Source: Citricoccus muralis (GTDB lineage: Bacteria > Actinomycetota > Actinomycetes > Actinomycetales > Micrococcaceae). Taken from it: 64,000 nucleotides of DNA. This document shows positions 1 to 8,705 of the stretch, piece by piece (positions within the stretch are counted from its first letter, which is position 1; the number at the start of each line of letters is the position of its first letter). The notes beneath the pieces are model-generated. The model had not been told where the DNA came from. It was given only the letters and a program-made list of their open reading frames with translations, and did not search any database. Where the stretch lies: positions 62,001 to 126,000 of the forward strand of contig NZ_CP121252.1 in NCBI RefSeq assembly GCF_029637705.1. Direction: 5' to 3'. The position numbers and the translations under genes are program-made.

Positions 1-49
1 ACTGTGTTCTCCTGGAGGTGAGCGTCTAGACGGGAAGGAGCGCTGAGGC

Positions 50-1882
50 TTGGCAACGTACGCAGTGAAACTTGAGCGCTCGGCGCCGCTTACACTCCCG
101 AGACACCCGGAAGCACCCGAAGAAGAGTCCTTCGAAGAGTGGTGCGCGCGGGAGAAGGCCACAGGGCGTCCGCTCGCCGTCGACCTCTTCTCCGGCGCAG
201 GAGGGCTCGGTGCCGGTGTAGAAGCCGCAGGCTGGACCGTTGTCGCTGCCGTGGATCATGACCGCGCGGCCCTTGAGACGCACCAATCCAACTTCCGCGG
301 GCTTGCCCTCGATGTGGACATGTCCGACCAAGACCAAGTGGCGGCTCTCATCGAGAGGCTCCAGCCGCTTGGGATTGATCTTGTCGCGGGAGGGCCACCC
401 TGCCAGCCATTCAGCCGGGCGGGCCGCGCGAAGATACGAAGCCTCATCAACGAGGGAGTCCGTGAGGAGGAGGACGCCAGAAAGGAGCTCTGGCGATCCT
501 TCATCGACGTTGTTCTCGCGGTCGCGCCTCGGGCGGTGCTCATGGAGAACGTCCCGGATATGGCAATCGGCGACGACCTGACCGTCATTCGCGAGATCGC
601 CATGCTCCTCGAAGAGGCCGGCTATATCGTCGACTATCGACTCCTCGATGCGTGGCGCTACGGGGTGCCCCAACACCGCAAGCGCTTCATCCTCCAGGCA
701 CGCAACGACGGAGCGCTCCCGGTCTGGCCAGAACCAGCGACGACCCGTCCCACTGTTCGCGACGCCATCGCCGACCTGCCAACGCTGAACGACACTACGG
801 GAGCACGTGAGCTGCGCTACACGGGAGAGCCCTCCAGCGCGCTGGCCAAGGCACTGCGAGGGGACGGGCAGAGCGACGTCATCCACGACCACATGACTCG
901 CCCCGTTCGCGACGACGATCGCGAAGCCTTTGAGCTCATGACCTCATCAACGCTGTATTCGGACCTTCCTGAACGGCTCCGCCGCTACCGTTCAGACACG
1001 TTCAACGACAAGTACAAGCGCCTTGACTGGGACGACTTGAGTAGAACAATCACGGCCCACATTGCCAAGGACGGTTACTGGTACATCCATCCCGCCGAGC
1101 ATCGCACGCTCACCGTCCGCGAAGCCGCACGCATCCAGACGTTCGCAGACGACTTCCGCTTCGCCGGAACCCGCAGTGATGCGTTCCGGCAGATCGGCAA
1201 CGCCGTTCCACCAAGCCTGGGCAAGTACGTCGCCGAGGCGATCCTCCCGTTGGACTTGCCGCGCACTGAAGCCCCCCGACTCCCAGCGATGCGCGAGCTA
1301 CTGGTTCAGTGGGCGAAAGAGCAACGCGCCGTGAAGTGGTGGTGCTATCCCGGCCCCGATATGACTCAGGCTGCTGCTGCCGTCGCATCGCTGCTCGACG
1401 TTCACCGCATGCCCACCGCCGCTGCTGAGACTCTCATGACGCCACTGCGGGGCGCGGAGGAACTATCACTCGACCTGCTCCAGCACATCGATGTCCATAC
1501 GCTCAGCGCTACCCGCAAGCGGACCATGCGAGCACTCCGCGAGTGCCTCCGCGACGAGGACAACAAGGACTGGCCCGAGCATGTCGAGTCGGCGCTAGGC
1601 GAAGCCCAGGGTCGTCTCTACTCCCTGCTCCAGGGCTCTGACGAACTCGTAGTCAACGGCCACGTGAGCAAGGTCGTCGCGCTCCTCATGGACCTTCCTG
1701 ACGATCACACTGGCCTGCGCACCGACATCAAGGTCGCGTTGGCTCAGCTAGTCTCAAGTGGGGAGGAGGCGTCACTGAGAATGTGTGCCATCCGCGGCAT
1801 CACTGTTGCTGAAGCGCGGGCGCGCATTGCGTCCAACGTCGTTTCGGTGCGGGATGCGGCTCCCGAGGAGAGTGCCTCATGA
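50..1882 (+). CDS. DNA (cytosine-5-)-methyltransferase with C-terminal extension
   Basis: The product (610 aa) methylates the C5 of cytosine in DNA using S-adenosylmethionine. The family motifs are in order: DLFSGAGG (about residues 45-52, AdoMet binding), PPCQP with the catalytic Cys near 118, ENV at about 166-168, QHRKR at about 208-212, and the QIGNAVPP motif X near 380-390. A normal enzyme of this type would end near residue 405. The remaining ~200 residues form a helical extension that I do not recognise. The start is a TTG placed about 10 nt after GGGAAGGAG. The gene overlaps the next by four bases, so they are co-transcribed. It is probably the modification arm of a restriction-modification or other defence system; the target sequence cannot be read from the protein. 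Confidence 0.93.
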   Translation: MATYAVKLERSAPLTLPRHPEAPEEESFEEWCAREKATGRPLAVDLFSGAGGLGAGVEAAGWTVVAAVDHDRAALETHQSNFRGLALDVDMSDQDQVAALIERLQPLGIDLVAGGPPCQPFSRAGRAKIRSLINEGVREEEDARKELWRSFIDVVLAVAPRAVLMENVPDMAIGDDLTVIREIAMLLEEAGYIVDYRLLDAWRYGVPQHRKRFILQARNDGALPVWPEPATTRPTVRDAIADLPTLNDTTGARELRYTGEPSSALAKALRGDGQSDVIHDHMTRPVRDDDREAFELMTSSTLYSDLPERLRRYRSDTFNDKYKRLDWDDLSRTITAHIAKDGYWYIHPAEHRTLTVREAARIQTFADDFRFAGTRSDAFRQIGNAVPPSLGKYVAEAILPLDLPRTEAPRLPAMRELLVQWAKEQRAVKWWCYPGPDMTQAAAAVASLLDVHRMPTAAAETLMTPLRGAEELSLDLLQHIDVHTLSATRKRTMRALRECLRDEDNKDWPEHVESALGEAQGRLYSLLQGSDELVVNGHVSKVVALLMDLPDDHTGLRTDIKVALAQLVSSGEEASLRMCAIRGITVAEARARIASNVVSVRDAAPEESAS

Positions 1883-4125
1883 CACGCGGTGCGAACCAAG
1901 ACCCCGGGGCGGAGCTAGCAGGACGCGGCGCGCTACGCCCCAAAGCGCGGCTTCTCAGGACACTCGGCAGCGACCTCATCAGCAGCGACAAGGTTGCGCT
2001 CATCGAACTGGTGAAGAACTCCTACGACGCCGACGCAGGTGTCGTCCTGATCCGGTTTCGTGGCCCTCTGAAGGCGGGCGAGGGAGGCATCGAAGTTTGG
2101 GATGATGGACATGGCATGGACGCTGCCACGCTCCAAAGTTCTTGGCTCGACATTGCCACCGACACCAAACGAAGGAACCCACGCAGCGACGGCGGGAGGC
2201 GTGTTCTCGGCGAGAAGGGTATCGGGCGCCTTGCTACCGCGCGCCTTGGCGAGGAGATGCTCCTTACCACGAGGAAGCAGGATGCTGACGAGGTCAAGCT
2301 CCTCATCGACTGGACAGACTTCGACCGGGAGGATGCCTACCTGGACGAGATCGAGGTCGCCTGGGAGGTCGGGGCCCCGGATGTCTTCGCGGCAAACGGT
2401 GCCGCTGCGGCGGCCTTCAGCGAGCTCGACGCTGACGGGTGGCATCAAGAACGAGGCACTGTTCTCCAAGTCGACAGGCTCTCCCGAGAGTGGACTCGCG
2501 ACGACCTTCTTGAGCTTCGCACGGCCCTCACCCGCCTTATCCGCCCGCGTCCGCAGGGTTCAGGCGCTGGATCGGCCAAGGACGCATCCACCGAGCCGGA
2601 CTTCCAGATTGTGCTTGAGCTCACGGATGTGGACGACACGCTGGAGGATCTCGCTGGTCCGATCGAGCCGTCGGCAGACCTACGAACCCCCCACTACCGA
2701 CTGAGCGGTTCGATCGATGTCAATGGATCGGCCACGCTGCACTACGAGCAGCAGGACCCGCCGGAGACCCAAGACATCGGAGTGATGCAACTCTGGAACC
2801 TCGAAGACCGCCCACCTCAGGCCGGCCCCTTCGAGTTCGAGATCAGCGTCTGGGATCGCGACAAGACGGCACTCCAGAGATCACTACAAGCAGCCAACCC
2901 CGAGAACACTGCACCGAGCGCCAGCGACCTCAAGGGCTTCCGAGACACGATGGACGAGGTTGCGGGCGTCAGCATCTACCGCGACGGGTTCCGCGTACTC
3001 CCGTTCGGTGAGACTGGAGACGATTGGCTCGGACTCGACCTGCGACGCGTGCAGAGCCCGACGCTGAGGCTGTCGAATAACCAGATCATCGGTCACGTCT
3101 TCATCGGTGCTGACACAAACGAGAGCCTCAAAGACCAGTCCAACCGCGAGGGCATCCTCGCCGGGGCCGCCTACGCCGATCTTCAGTACCTGGTGCGGGC
3201 GGCACTCAACCAACTCGAACAACGCCGCTACGGCGCTCGACACCCGAAGAAGGAGCAGCCAGAACGTAAGGGTGGTCTGTTCGAACGGTTCGACCTCGGT
3301 GAGATCAGCACTGCACTGAAGCAGAGCTACCCGGGCGACAAGCGGCTGCACGGCCTCATCGACGAGAAAAATCGCGACATCCAGGAAGGCGTAACACAGG
3401 TCCAGAACGTACTGTCCCGGTACTCACGCCTCGCCACCCTCGGCGCGCTCATCGACCGAGTGCTCCACGATGGGCGCACCGTCGTCACCCGACTCAAGAA
3501 CATCGCGCGCTTCGGAACCCGCGACCTCAACAAGCCAAGCGTGAACAACAGCGACAAGGTCAGCATCGCGCTCGGATCAATGACTGACACCGCCGAGCAG
3601 GCCGAACTCCTCTCCTCGCTGTTCAAGCAGATCGAGCCCTTCGGTGGGCGGAAGCGAGGCCGTCCCAAGCAGATCAGCGTCAGCGAGGTAATCGACCGCG
3701 CTATCTCGATACTTCAGCAGGAAGCCGACGATCGTAACGTGCAGCTCGTTGGCGGCGGCACAGACATTGCGGTCAAGATTGACGAGGCAGAACTCCTGAC
3801 AGTCCTCGTGAACTTGATCCAGAACGCGATCTACTGGACCGCTACCCAACCCCAGGGGATTGAGCGGAAGGTGCTCGTCGGTGCCCGGACAAACGAGGAT
3901 GAGTCGCTAACCCTGGTCGTCAGCGATTCCGGGCCAGGCGTCCCCTCTGAGAGCCGCGATTACATCTTCGATCCATATTTCTCCAGCAAGCCTGATGGCG
4001 TGGGGCTCGGGCTGAGCATCGTTGGCAACCTTGTAGAAGACATCTATGCGGGAGAACTCACGCTGGTCGATGAGGGTGCGCTTGACGGCGCGACATTCGA
4101 GGCCACCTTCAGGAGGCGGGTGTAG
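1879..4125 (+). CDS. Double-GHKL protein: MORC/MutL-like ATPase fused to a histidine-kinase module
   Basis: This 748-aa protein carries two separate GHKL ATP-binding folds. The first, at the N terminus, has ELVKNSYDADA (E43, N47), DDGHGMD near 75-81 and GEKGIGRL near 111-118, as in MutL/MORC/Hsp90-type ATPases. It is followed by an S5-like middle region (around 370-450) containing DWLGLD and RLSNNQIIG. The second, at the C terminus, looks like a sensor kinase: a helical stretch with HDG (His about 530) resembling a phosphoacceptor helix, an N-box with Asn near 649, SDSGPG, and GLGLSI near 708. No transmembrane segment is seen, so it should be cytoplasmic. It lies between the methyltransferase and a receiver protein and overlaps both. 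Family knowledge links MORC-type ATPases to C5-methylase systems. The phosphorelay link is my inference. Confidence 0.85.
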   Translation: MTRGANQDPGAELAGRGALRPKARLLRTLGSDLISSDKVALIELVKNSYDADAGVVLIRFRGPLKAGEGGIEVWDDGHGMDAATLQSSWLDIATDTKRRNPRSDGGRRVLGEKGIGRLATARLGEEMLLTTRKQDADEVKLLIDWTDFDREDAYLDEIEVAWEVGAPDVFAANGAAAAAFSELDADGWHQERGTVLQVDRLSREWTRDDLLELRTALTRLIRPRPQGSGAGSAKDASTEPDFQIVLELTDVDDTLEDLAGPIEPSADLRTPHYRLSGSIDVNGSATLHYEQQDPPETQDIGVMQLWNLEDRPPQAGPFEFEISVWDRDKTALQRSLQAANPENTAPSASDLKGFRDTMDEVAGVSIYRDGFRVLPFGETGDDWLGLDLRRVQSPTLRLSNNQIIGHVFIGADTNESLKDQSNREGILAGAAYADLQYLVRAALNQLEQRRYGARHPKKEQPERKGGLFERFDLGEISTALKQSYPGDKRLHGLIDEKNRDIQEGVTQVQNVLSRYSRLATLGALIDRVLHDGRTVVTRLKNIARFGTRDLNKPSVNNSDKVSIALGSMTDTAEQAELLSSLFKQIEPFGGRKRGRPKQISVSEVIDRAISILQQEADDRNVQLVGGGTDIAVKIDEAELLTVLVNLIQNAIYWTATQPQGIERKVLVGARTNEDESLTLVVSDSGPGVPSESRDYIFDPYFSSKPDGVGLGLSIVGNLVEDIYAGELTLVDEGALDGATFEATFRRRV

Positions 4126-5261
4126 TGAGACAGACGGTGCGGGTGCTCATCATCGAGGACCAGGCGGTGCTTGCGGCGGATGCTCAGCGAGAGATTGCCG
4201 ACGCGTTCGAAGACAGCGAAGACATTGAGGTTCAGGTCCAGGTTGCCACCGACTTCGATGAAGGGTTCAAGCGGGTGCGCAAGGGCGAGAGCGACGTGGT
4301 AGTGCTCGACGTGCGACGCGACGCCACGGCTAACACGCCAGAAGACGACACAGCCGGGCACGCTGGGTACCTTGAAATCAAGAAGGCGAGGTTCGCGCCG
4401 ATCATCTTCTGGACAGCCCTGCCAGAGAAGGTGTCGCATGAGGAGATGCCGCCACTCGTCACCGTCGTTACCAAGGAAGACACTGAAAAGCTCCCTGCTG
4501 CGATCCAGGCAGCGGTAGATAGCGGCGCGATGGCGACCATAGGCAGCATCGAGCAACACGTTGCATCAGTGCTTACAGATCACATGTGGAGCGAGTTGGC
4601 TCCGAACTGGACCGAGTACACCCAGGACGCGGACGGGGCCAGCATCGCTCCGGTCTTGCTCAGCAGGCTTGCGCGAGTCATCGACGACGATCGCGAACGG
4701 TCGCTCACCGGACGCCCGAGCTTCAGGTACGTCTATCCGCCGGCCTCTGATCGCAGAGCGCCGGGTGACATCCTGCGAGCATCCGATGAGACCTGGTGGG
4801 TTGTTCTGACCCCGGCATGTGACTTCGCTCAACACAAAGTCGGTCTTGTACTCCTCGCGCAAGCGTCCCCACTTGAAGCGCACGCAAAGTACGTCGCCTG
4901 GAGAGACGAATACCTGGCAGAGAAGAACAAGGGGAAGGCCGCCCACAACCGAGGCAAAGGCGAGTGGAACAGCTTGCGTCAAGACGTGCTCACGTCGACC
5001 CGTGGGCAGTTCCACTACCTTCCCAGATTCAGGGAGATTCCAGACTTGGTGATCGACTTCGAAGATGTCCGGGCCGTGCCGGTCGCGCGACTCACGGAGT
5101 ACGGTCCCGTGGCATCGCTCAGCAGCCCGTTTGCCGAGTCTCTCCTAGTGCAGCATAGTCACTATCGGGGACGTATCGGAGTCCCTGACCTCGACAGCGA
5201 ACTGATCCAGAAGCGGCTCTTCGCCGACGTTGAGGACGCGACAACCAGAGCGTCGAGCTAG
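4125..5261 (+). CDS. Receiver-domain protein with unknown C-terminal output domain
   Basis: Residues 1-130 form a response-regulator receiver: acidic pair E11/D12, phosphoacceptor D62 in VVVLDVRRD, T97 in FWTAL and K117 in VTKED. The rest (about 190-378) is not a recognisable DNA-binding domain. It contains TPACDF, a charged stretch rich in Lys, and a closing SPFAESLLVQ segment. The start is GTG and shares one base with the stop of the upstream kinase-like gene, so the two proteins are very likely made together and may signal to one another. I do not recognise the output domain. The CDF motif could bind metal or be catalytic, but that is a guess. It is the last gene of the three-gene unit and converges with the dprA-like gene 16 bp away. 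Confidence 0.8.
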   Translation: MRQTVRVLIIEDQAVLAADAQREIADAFEDSEDIEVQVQVATDFDEGFKRVRKGESDVVVLDVRRDATANTPEDDTAGHAGYLEIKKARFAPIIFWTALPEKVSHEEMPPLVTVVTKEDTEKLPAAIQAAVDSGAMATIGSIEQHVASVLTDHMWSELAPNWTEYTQDADGASIAPVLLSRLARVIDDDRERSLTGRPSFRYVYPPASDRRAPGDILRASDETWWVVLTPACDFAQHKVGLVLLAQASPLEAHAKYVAWRDEYLAEKNKGKAAHNRGKGEWNSLRQDVLTSTRGQFHYLPRFREIPDLVIDFEDVRAVPVARLTEYGPVASLSSPFAESLLVQHSHYRGRIGVPDLDSELIQKRLFADVEDATTRASS

Positions 5262-5277
5262 CGGCTTGCGGGCAGAG

Positions 5278-6276
5278 CTACATTGCGTGTGCTCTCGTGG
5301 ACTCCGTGTCCGCTGAAGAACGCCTCGATGTGCGGGATGCCGTTGGCGTTTGGCTCGCTTCAGTCCCCTCACGTCCGCATGGAGGAACCAGGTCCGAGGC
5401 CTCCGCGACCAATGAAGCACCGTCGCGCAGGAGTTGGTGAGGCCCGGCGCTCGTCGCGGACGTTACCGGACCAGGGACAGCTCCGACGGTGCGGCCGAGT
5501 TCGTGTGCGCGCCGGGCGACGGCCATTGAACCGGATCGAGCACCGGCTTCAACCACGACGGTGGTCGCGGAGAGTGCGGCCATCAGCCGCGCCCGTGCAA
5601 TGAAGCGATGGCGCGTCGGCACCGCACCTGGCGGAACCTCGGTGACCATGAGCCCGAGGTCGGCGACTCGCTCAAGCAGTTCACGGTGACCCATCGGGTA
5701 GGGACGATCAACGCCGTTCGCCATGACCGCGATCGTGTCGCCGCCGGATGCAAGGGCCGCTCGGTGGGCGGCTCCTTCGATGCCGTACGCGCCGCCGGCC
5801 ACGACTATCCGCTCAGCGTTGGCGAGGTCGGACGCCAGCTCCGCCGCCACATGCTCGCCGTAGGAAGTGGCGGCCCTCGCGCCGGTGACCGTGACGAGAT
5901 CGGTGAGCGGTCGTGCGAGGAACGATGTCGCGCCGCGAGTCCAGAGGACGTAGGGGCGCCGGTCGCCAAGATCGTCGAGCGCAGATGGCCATTCCTTGTC
6001 GCCGGGGATCAGCGTGCCGATACCGGCGCGCTCGGCTGCAGCAATGTTCTGCTCAAGTGTCCGAGTATCTGAGCGCTGGAACTGGGAACGCCACACGTGA
6101 GCGTCAACGGTACTGAGGCCCGGCACCACGTCGTCACGCCCGGCAAGCCGAAACAGCTCAAGTGCCCCCAGCTCGCCCAGCAGCCGGCCAGTCACGGTAT
6201 CGTCCGGTTCGACGAGCATCGACAGCGCCATCCGCGCCGTGCGCTCGTCCTGGACTACGTCGCTCAGGTTCGTCAT
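5278..6276 (-). CDS. DprA/Smf-family DNA-processing protein (accessory copy)
   Basis: The 332-aa product has the Rossmann-like DprA core: VTGARAATSYGE, GGAYGIEGAAHR, VDRPYPMGHRELL, RHRFIARARLMAALS and EAGARSGSMAVARRA. Core DprA proteins bind single-stranded DNA and load RecA during transformation. Relatives on islands and plasmids are common in actinobacteria and their role is less clear. The usual C-terminal winged-helix domain is absent; instead the protein ends in a Ser/Thr/Arg-rich tail of about 45 residues. An AGAGGA ribosome-binding sequence precedes the ATG. It is convergent with the methyltransferase module, and its position next to that module suggests a defence or mobile-element role rather than the chromosomal dprA. 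Confidence 0.85.
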   Translation of the reverse strand: MTNLSDVVQDERTARMALSMLVEPDDTVTGRLLGELGALELFRLAGRDDVVPGLSTVDAHVWRSQFQRSDTRTLEQNIAAAERAGIGTLIPGDKEWPSALDDLGDRRPYVLWTRGATSFLARPLTDLVTVTGARAATSYGEHVAAELASDLANAERIVVAGGAYGIEGAAHRAALASGGDTIAVMANGVDRPYPMGHRELLERVADLGLMVTEVPPGAVPTRHRFIARARLMAALSATTVVVEAGARSGSMAVARRAHELGRTVGAVPGPVTSATSAGPHQLLRDGASLVAEASDLVPPCGREGTEASQTPTASRTSRRSSADTESTRAHAM

Positions 6277-6472
6277 CGTCGGGTCCTCTCACTCATATAG
6301 AGAGGTGCGCGCGGCGACGCGGGAGCCGAAGGGTTCCATGAACGCTGACCCCGGCGTACAGTGGATGGTGAGGCAGGTTCTCCTCATATTGCGGGTCCTC
6401 CGGGACGGCCTTCGGGCACTCACACACGTTCTGCCTCCTCGACGGAGTAACACGTGTGACGAGAGGCCTGTC

Positions 6473-6844
6473 ATGTTCCGCGTTATCTGGACGCTCAGCG
6501 TTCGCACTCGCGACTACCTGCACCGCTACATGCCAAGCAACCGGCTGCTCGCTGCCATCCGCACCCGCCGCGGACTCAAGTGGGGGATACCCGCGATGCT
6601 GGTCGCGCTTCCGTACTTCCTGGTCGCCAGCATCTGCTCTGGCTCGGCAGCCGACGGCGGCCCAGGCTGGCTCCACCTCATCGTGCTATGGGCATGCTGG
6701 AACGCGCTCAAGTTCATCATCATGGGACCCGTGAGCGTCGCTCTGCTCATCCGTGCGCGCCTGCGCGAAGCTGCGGTCCGCCGTCACCAGCGCCACGACT
6801 CGCGCGTCGAGGCGAGCCTGCGTGAGCCAGCCCTTCGTGTCTAG
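6473..6844 (+). CDS. Small membrane protein of actinobacterial accessory DNA (often mis-named sulfate permease)
   Basis: The product is 123 aa with two hydrophobic segments, one at about residues 42-60 (MLVALPYFLVASI) and one at about 68-92 (LIVLWACWNALKFIIMG), and a basic C-terminal tail rich in Arg and His. I start it at the ATG following GAGAGGCCTGTC, because the longer upstream reading has no protein-like composition. From memory, similar short proteins occur beside mobile or plasmid genes in Arthrobacter- and Microbacterium-like genomes and are often labelled sulfate permease without support. No function can be assigned. It ends 2 bp from the convergent HTH gene. Confidence 0.7.
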   Translation: MFRVIWTLSVRTRDYLHRYMPSNRLLAAIRTRRGLKWGIPAMLVALPYFLVASICSGSAADGGPGWLHLIVLWACWNALKFIIMGPVSVALLIRARLREAAVRRHQRHDSRVEASLREPALRV

Positions 6845-6846
6845 GG

Positions 6847-7194
6847 TCAACCGCCCACGGCTGTGGGTGCCGTGATGCGAGAACCAGAGCGTCCGCCAGG
6901 CCGGATCACGACGCCGTGCGAAGCGAGCGCTCGCCGGACAGCCTGAGGCCCCGCCCCAACCTTCACGCCGACCTCTACCAGCGTCAACCCGCTGAGGTAG
7001 AGGTCGGCTGCTTCGTGGATGCGGGAGGGATCGAACCGTCCACGGCGGATCGTTACCTCCCGCCGGGTGAGGTGGGTGGCGACCGTGCGGCGGTTCACGC
7101 CGAACACGGATGCCAGCTCCACGAGCGTTGCGCCCTCGCGGTACTGCGCCACCAGATCGTCGACTTGCTCCGGGCGAAGGAGGGTTTGAGCCAT
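6847..7194 (-). CDS. Small helix-turn-helix protein
   Basis: The product is 115 aa and consists of two successive HTH-like units: LVELASVFGVNRRTVATHL near residues 25-43, and LVEVGVKVGAGPQAVRRAL near 72-90. This resembles the DNA-binding tail of serine recombinases and short Hin-type HTH proteins found with mobile elements. I chose the ATG at 7194 rather than an upstream one because the additional residues show no HTH or other fold. No recombinase catalytic domain is present, so it is either a stand-alone regulator or a remnant of a recombinase. It is convergent with the small membrane protein gene. Confidence 0.7.
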   Translation of the reverse strand: MAQTLLRPEQVDDLVAQYREGATLVELASVFGVNRRTVATHLTRREVTIRRGRFDPSRIHEAADLYLSGLTLVEVGVKVGAGPQAVRRALASHGVVIRPGGRSGSRITAPTAVGG

Positions 7195-7525
7195 CCTAAG
7201 TGATCGCACCACTCGCCCCCTGGAGTCGGAAACAGTAGGCCCAGAGGAGCGCTGGTCGTGGTCGTAGAAGCCCCGTGACCTGCGCAAAGACAAGGTTTTC
7301 AGGTGTGGGCAGGGGTTCTCAAACTCTCTACGGAGGTCCACCACCGGAAGTCCCGGATCATCGGCAACGATGATCCGGGACATTCGTTTTTTCTGGCTAC
7401 CTTCTCTTTGGTGCCGCGCATTTTCTGGGGATACAGAAATGGCGACTGCGGGGTGCTTTCAAGGGGACGCCTCGGAGTACTCAGATGCGGGTTATGTGCC
7501 AAAACGTGTGCTTTTTTGCGGCGTG
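7195..7525. other. Gene-poor stretch between HTH gene and IS-truncated remnant
   Basis: Short open frames exist on both strands but none has a convincing ribosome-binding site or protein-like composition. The only clear structure is the strong hairpin at 7351-7380. The stretch upstream of 7194 must contain the promoter of the HTH gene, but I could not pick a credible -35/-10 pair. Confidence 0.5.
7351..7392 (+). terminator. Strong hairpin with T-tract (terminator-like), repeated in variant form at 15932
   Basis: A perfect 12-bp stem (TCCCGGATCATC pairing with GATGATCCGGGA) closes a six-base loop GGCAAC and is followed within 12 nt by GTTTTTT. This is the form of an intrinsic terminator acting on rightward transcripts, yet no rightward gene lies just upstream. 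A close variant with loop GGAAAC lies at 15932-15961, again followed by a T-run. Confidence 0.65.
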
Positions 7526-7763
7526 TCATCGTCGTGAACGACCGGCCCAGCCCTGCTGAATCCCATTGCCGTCCTCAGCGCTGAACGCAAAGTCGTACAA
7601 AGCCGGCGCCCCACGATCCTCACTAGTAGCCTCGGCAGGCTTCACCGCTGGTTGGTAGTGCTCTTTCCTCACGAGCTCCCACGGGTCTTTCGGGTGTTCG
7701 GTGAGGAAGTAGAAATACCAGCCCAGGATCTTCATCGCGTACTCCGGGCTCGTCCCACGGTGT
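7526..7763 (-). pseudogene. 3' fragment of an unknown gene cut by the IS3-family element
   Basis: About 78 codons remain open from the left edge of the insertion sequence to a stop at 7526. The fragment has ordinary protein composition (for example ILGWYFYFLTEHPKDPWELV) and an acidic C-terminal part, but I do not recognise the family. It has no start outside the IS apart from an internal ATG, and the DNA beyond the right end of the IS does not continue it. It is best read as the surviving end of a truncated gene. Confidence 0.5.
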
Positions 7764-7790
7764 TGAAGCGCCCTGGGTTTCGTTCCGTGG

Positions 7791-8705
7791 TTAGACAACA
7801 GCGGACGCGGCCGTCAGGTGTTGAGTGTAGGTGGCCTCGACTTCTGCCGGGGTCCGGTAGCCGAGGTTCTCGTGCAGACGTCGGGTATTCCACCACTGCA
7901 CCCAGTCCATCGTGGCCATCTCGACGGCGGTGACCGAGGGCCAGACGCGACGTGAGTGGATGATTTCCGCCTTGTAGAGGCCGTTCACGGCTTCAGCCAG
8001 GGCGTTGTCATACGAATCCCCGACGGACCCGACTGACGCGGTGACACCGTAGGCGGCCAGCGTCTCAGTGTAGGACAGACTGACGTACTGAACGCCTCGG
8101 TCCGAGTGATGGACCAGCCGTCCGGCCCGCAGGCGGGCCTCGGTGCTCAGCAGCGCGTGTTCCAGTGCTTGCAGCGGCAGGGATTGCGTGTGCAGGGTGC
8201 CTGCCACGGCCCAGCCGACGATCTTTCGGGTGCAGACATCGGTGATGAACGCGACATAGCAGAACCCGGTCAGGATCCGCACGTAGGTAATGTCCGCGAC
8301 CCAGAGCCGGTTGGGGCCTTGCGCGACGAACTGGCGCTTCACCAGGTCCGGACGATGATCCGGCTCGACGGAGGGCCTCGTGGTGACCGGTTTGCGGCCT
8401 CGTCGTACGCCGGTCAGACCGGCGGCCTTCATCAGGCGTGCGACTTGGTCTCGGTCTATCTCCCAGCCGGCGCGGCGCATGGCATGCCACATCTTGCGAT
8501 ACCCATAAACGCCGTAGTTCTCAGCGTGGATCCGCCGCAGTTCCTCGCCCAGGACCACATCGCGCAGGCTCCGCGCCGAGACCGGACGGGTCTTCGCCGC
8601 GCGGTAGCCGCGGGAGGTGATGAACCCACACTCCGTCGCACCCAGGGTGCGGCAGATGGCCTCGACCCCGAAACGATCCTTGTGCTCGTCGATGAACCGG
8701 ATCAT
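7791..8705 (-). CDS. IS3-family transposase OrfB (DDE catalytic subunit)
   Basis: The product from its own ATG is 304 aa and contains the IS3 OrfB features: an HTH_21-like region (YGVYGYRKMWHAM) and an rve integrase core with catalytic residues in WVADITYV (D), HHSDRGVQYVS (D) and SYDNALAEAVNGLYKAE (E). Its start overlaps the end of orfA by four bases, and the open frame extends further upstream. As in other IS3 elements, the active transposase is expected to be the OrfAB fusion made by -1 frameshifting on the T_TTT_TTC run near 8736-8742. All catalytic residues are intact, so the element may still be mobile. Confidence 0.92.
   Translation of the reverse strand: MIRFIDEHKDRFGVEAICRTLGATECGFITSRGYRAAKTRPVSARSLRDVVLGEELRRIHAENYGVYGYRKMWHAMRRAGWEIDRDQVARLMKAAGLTGVRRGRKPVTTRPSVEPDHRPDLVKRQFVAQGPNRLWVADITYVRILTGFCYVAFITDVCTRKIVGWAVAGTLHTQSLPLQALEHALLSTEARLRAGRLVHHSDRGVQYVSLSYTETLAAYGVTASVGSVGDSYDNALAEAVNGLYKAEIIHSRRVWPSVTAVEMATMDWVQWWNTRRLHENLGYRTPAEVEATYTQHLTAASAVV

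Noticed and set aside
37-50. Later start codons for the methyltransferase
   Set aside because: TTG at 50 has a good ribosome-binding sequence, and no ATG lies before motif I.
26-892. A 288-codon open frame opposite the methyltransferase
   Set aside because: It is a GC-driven shadow of the methyltransferase gene; it has no motifs and no ribosome-binding site.
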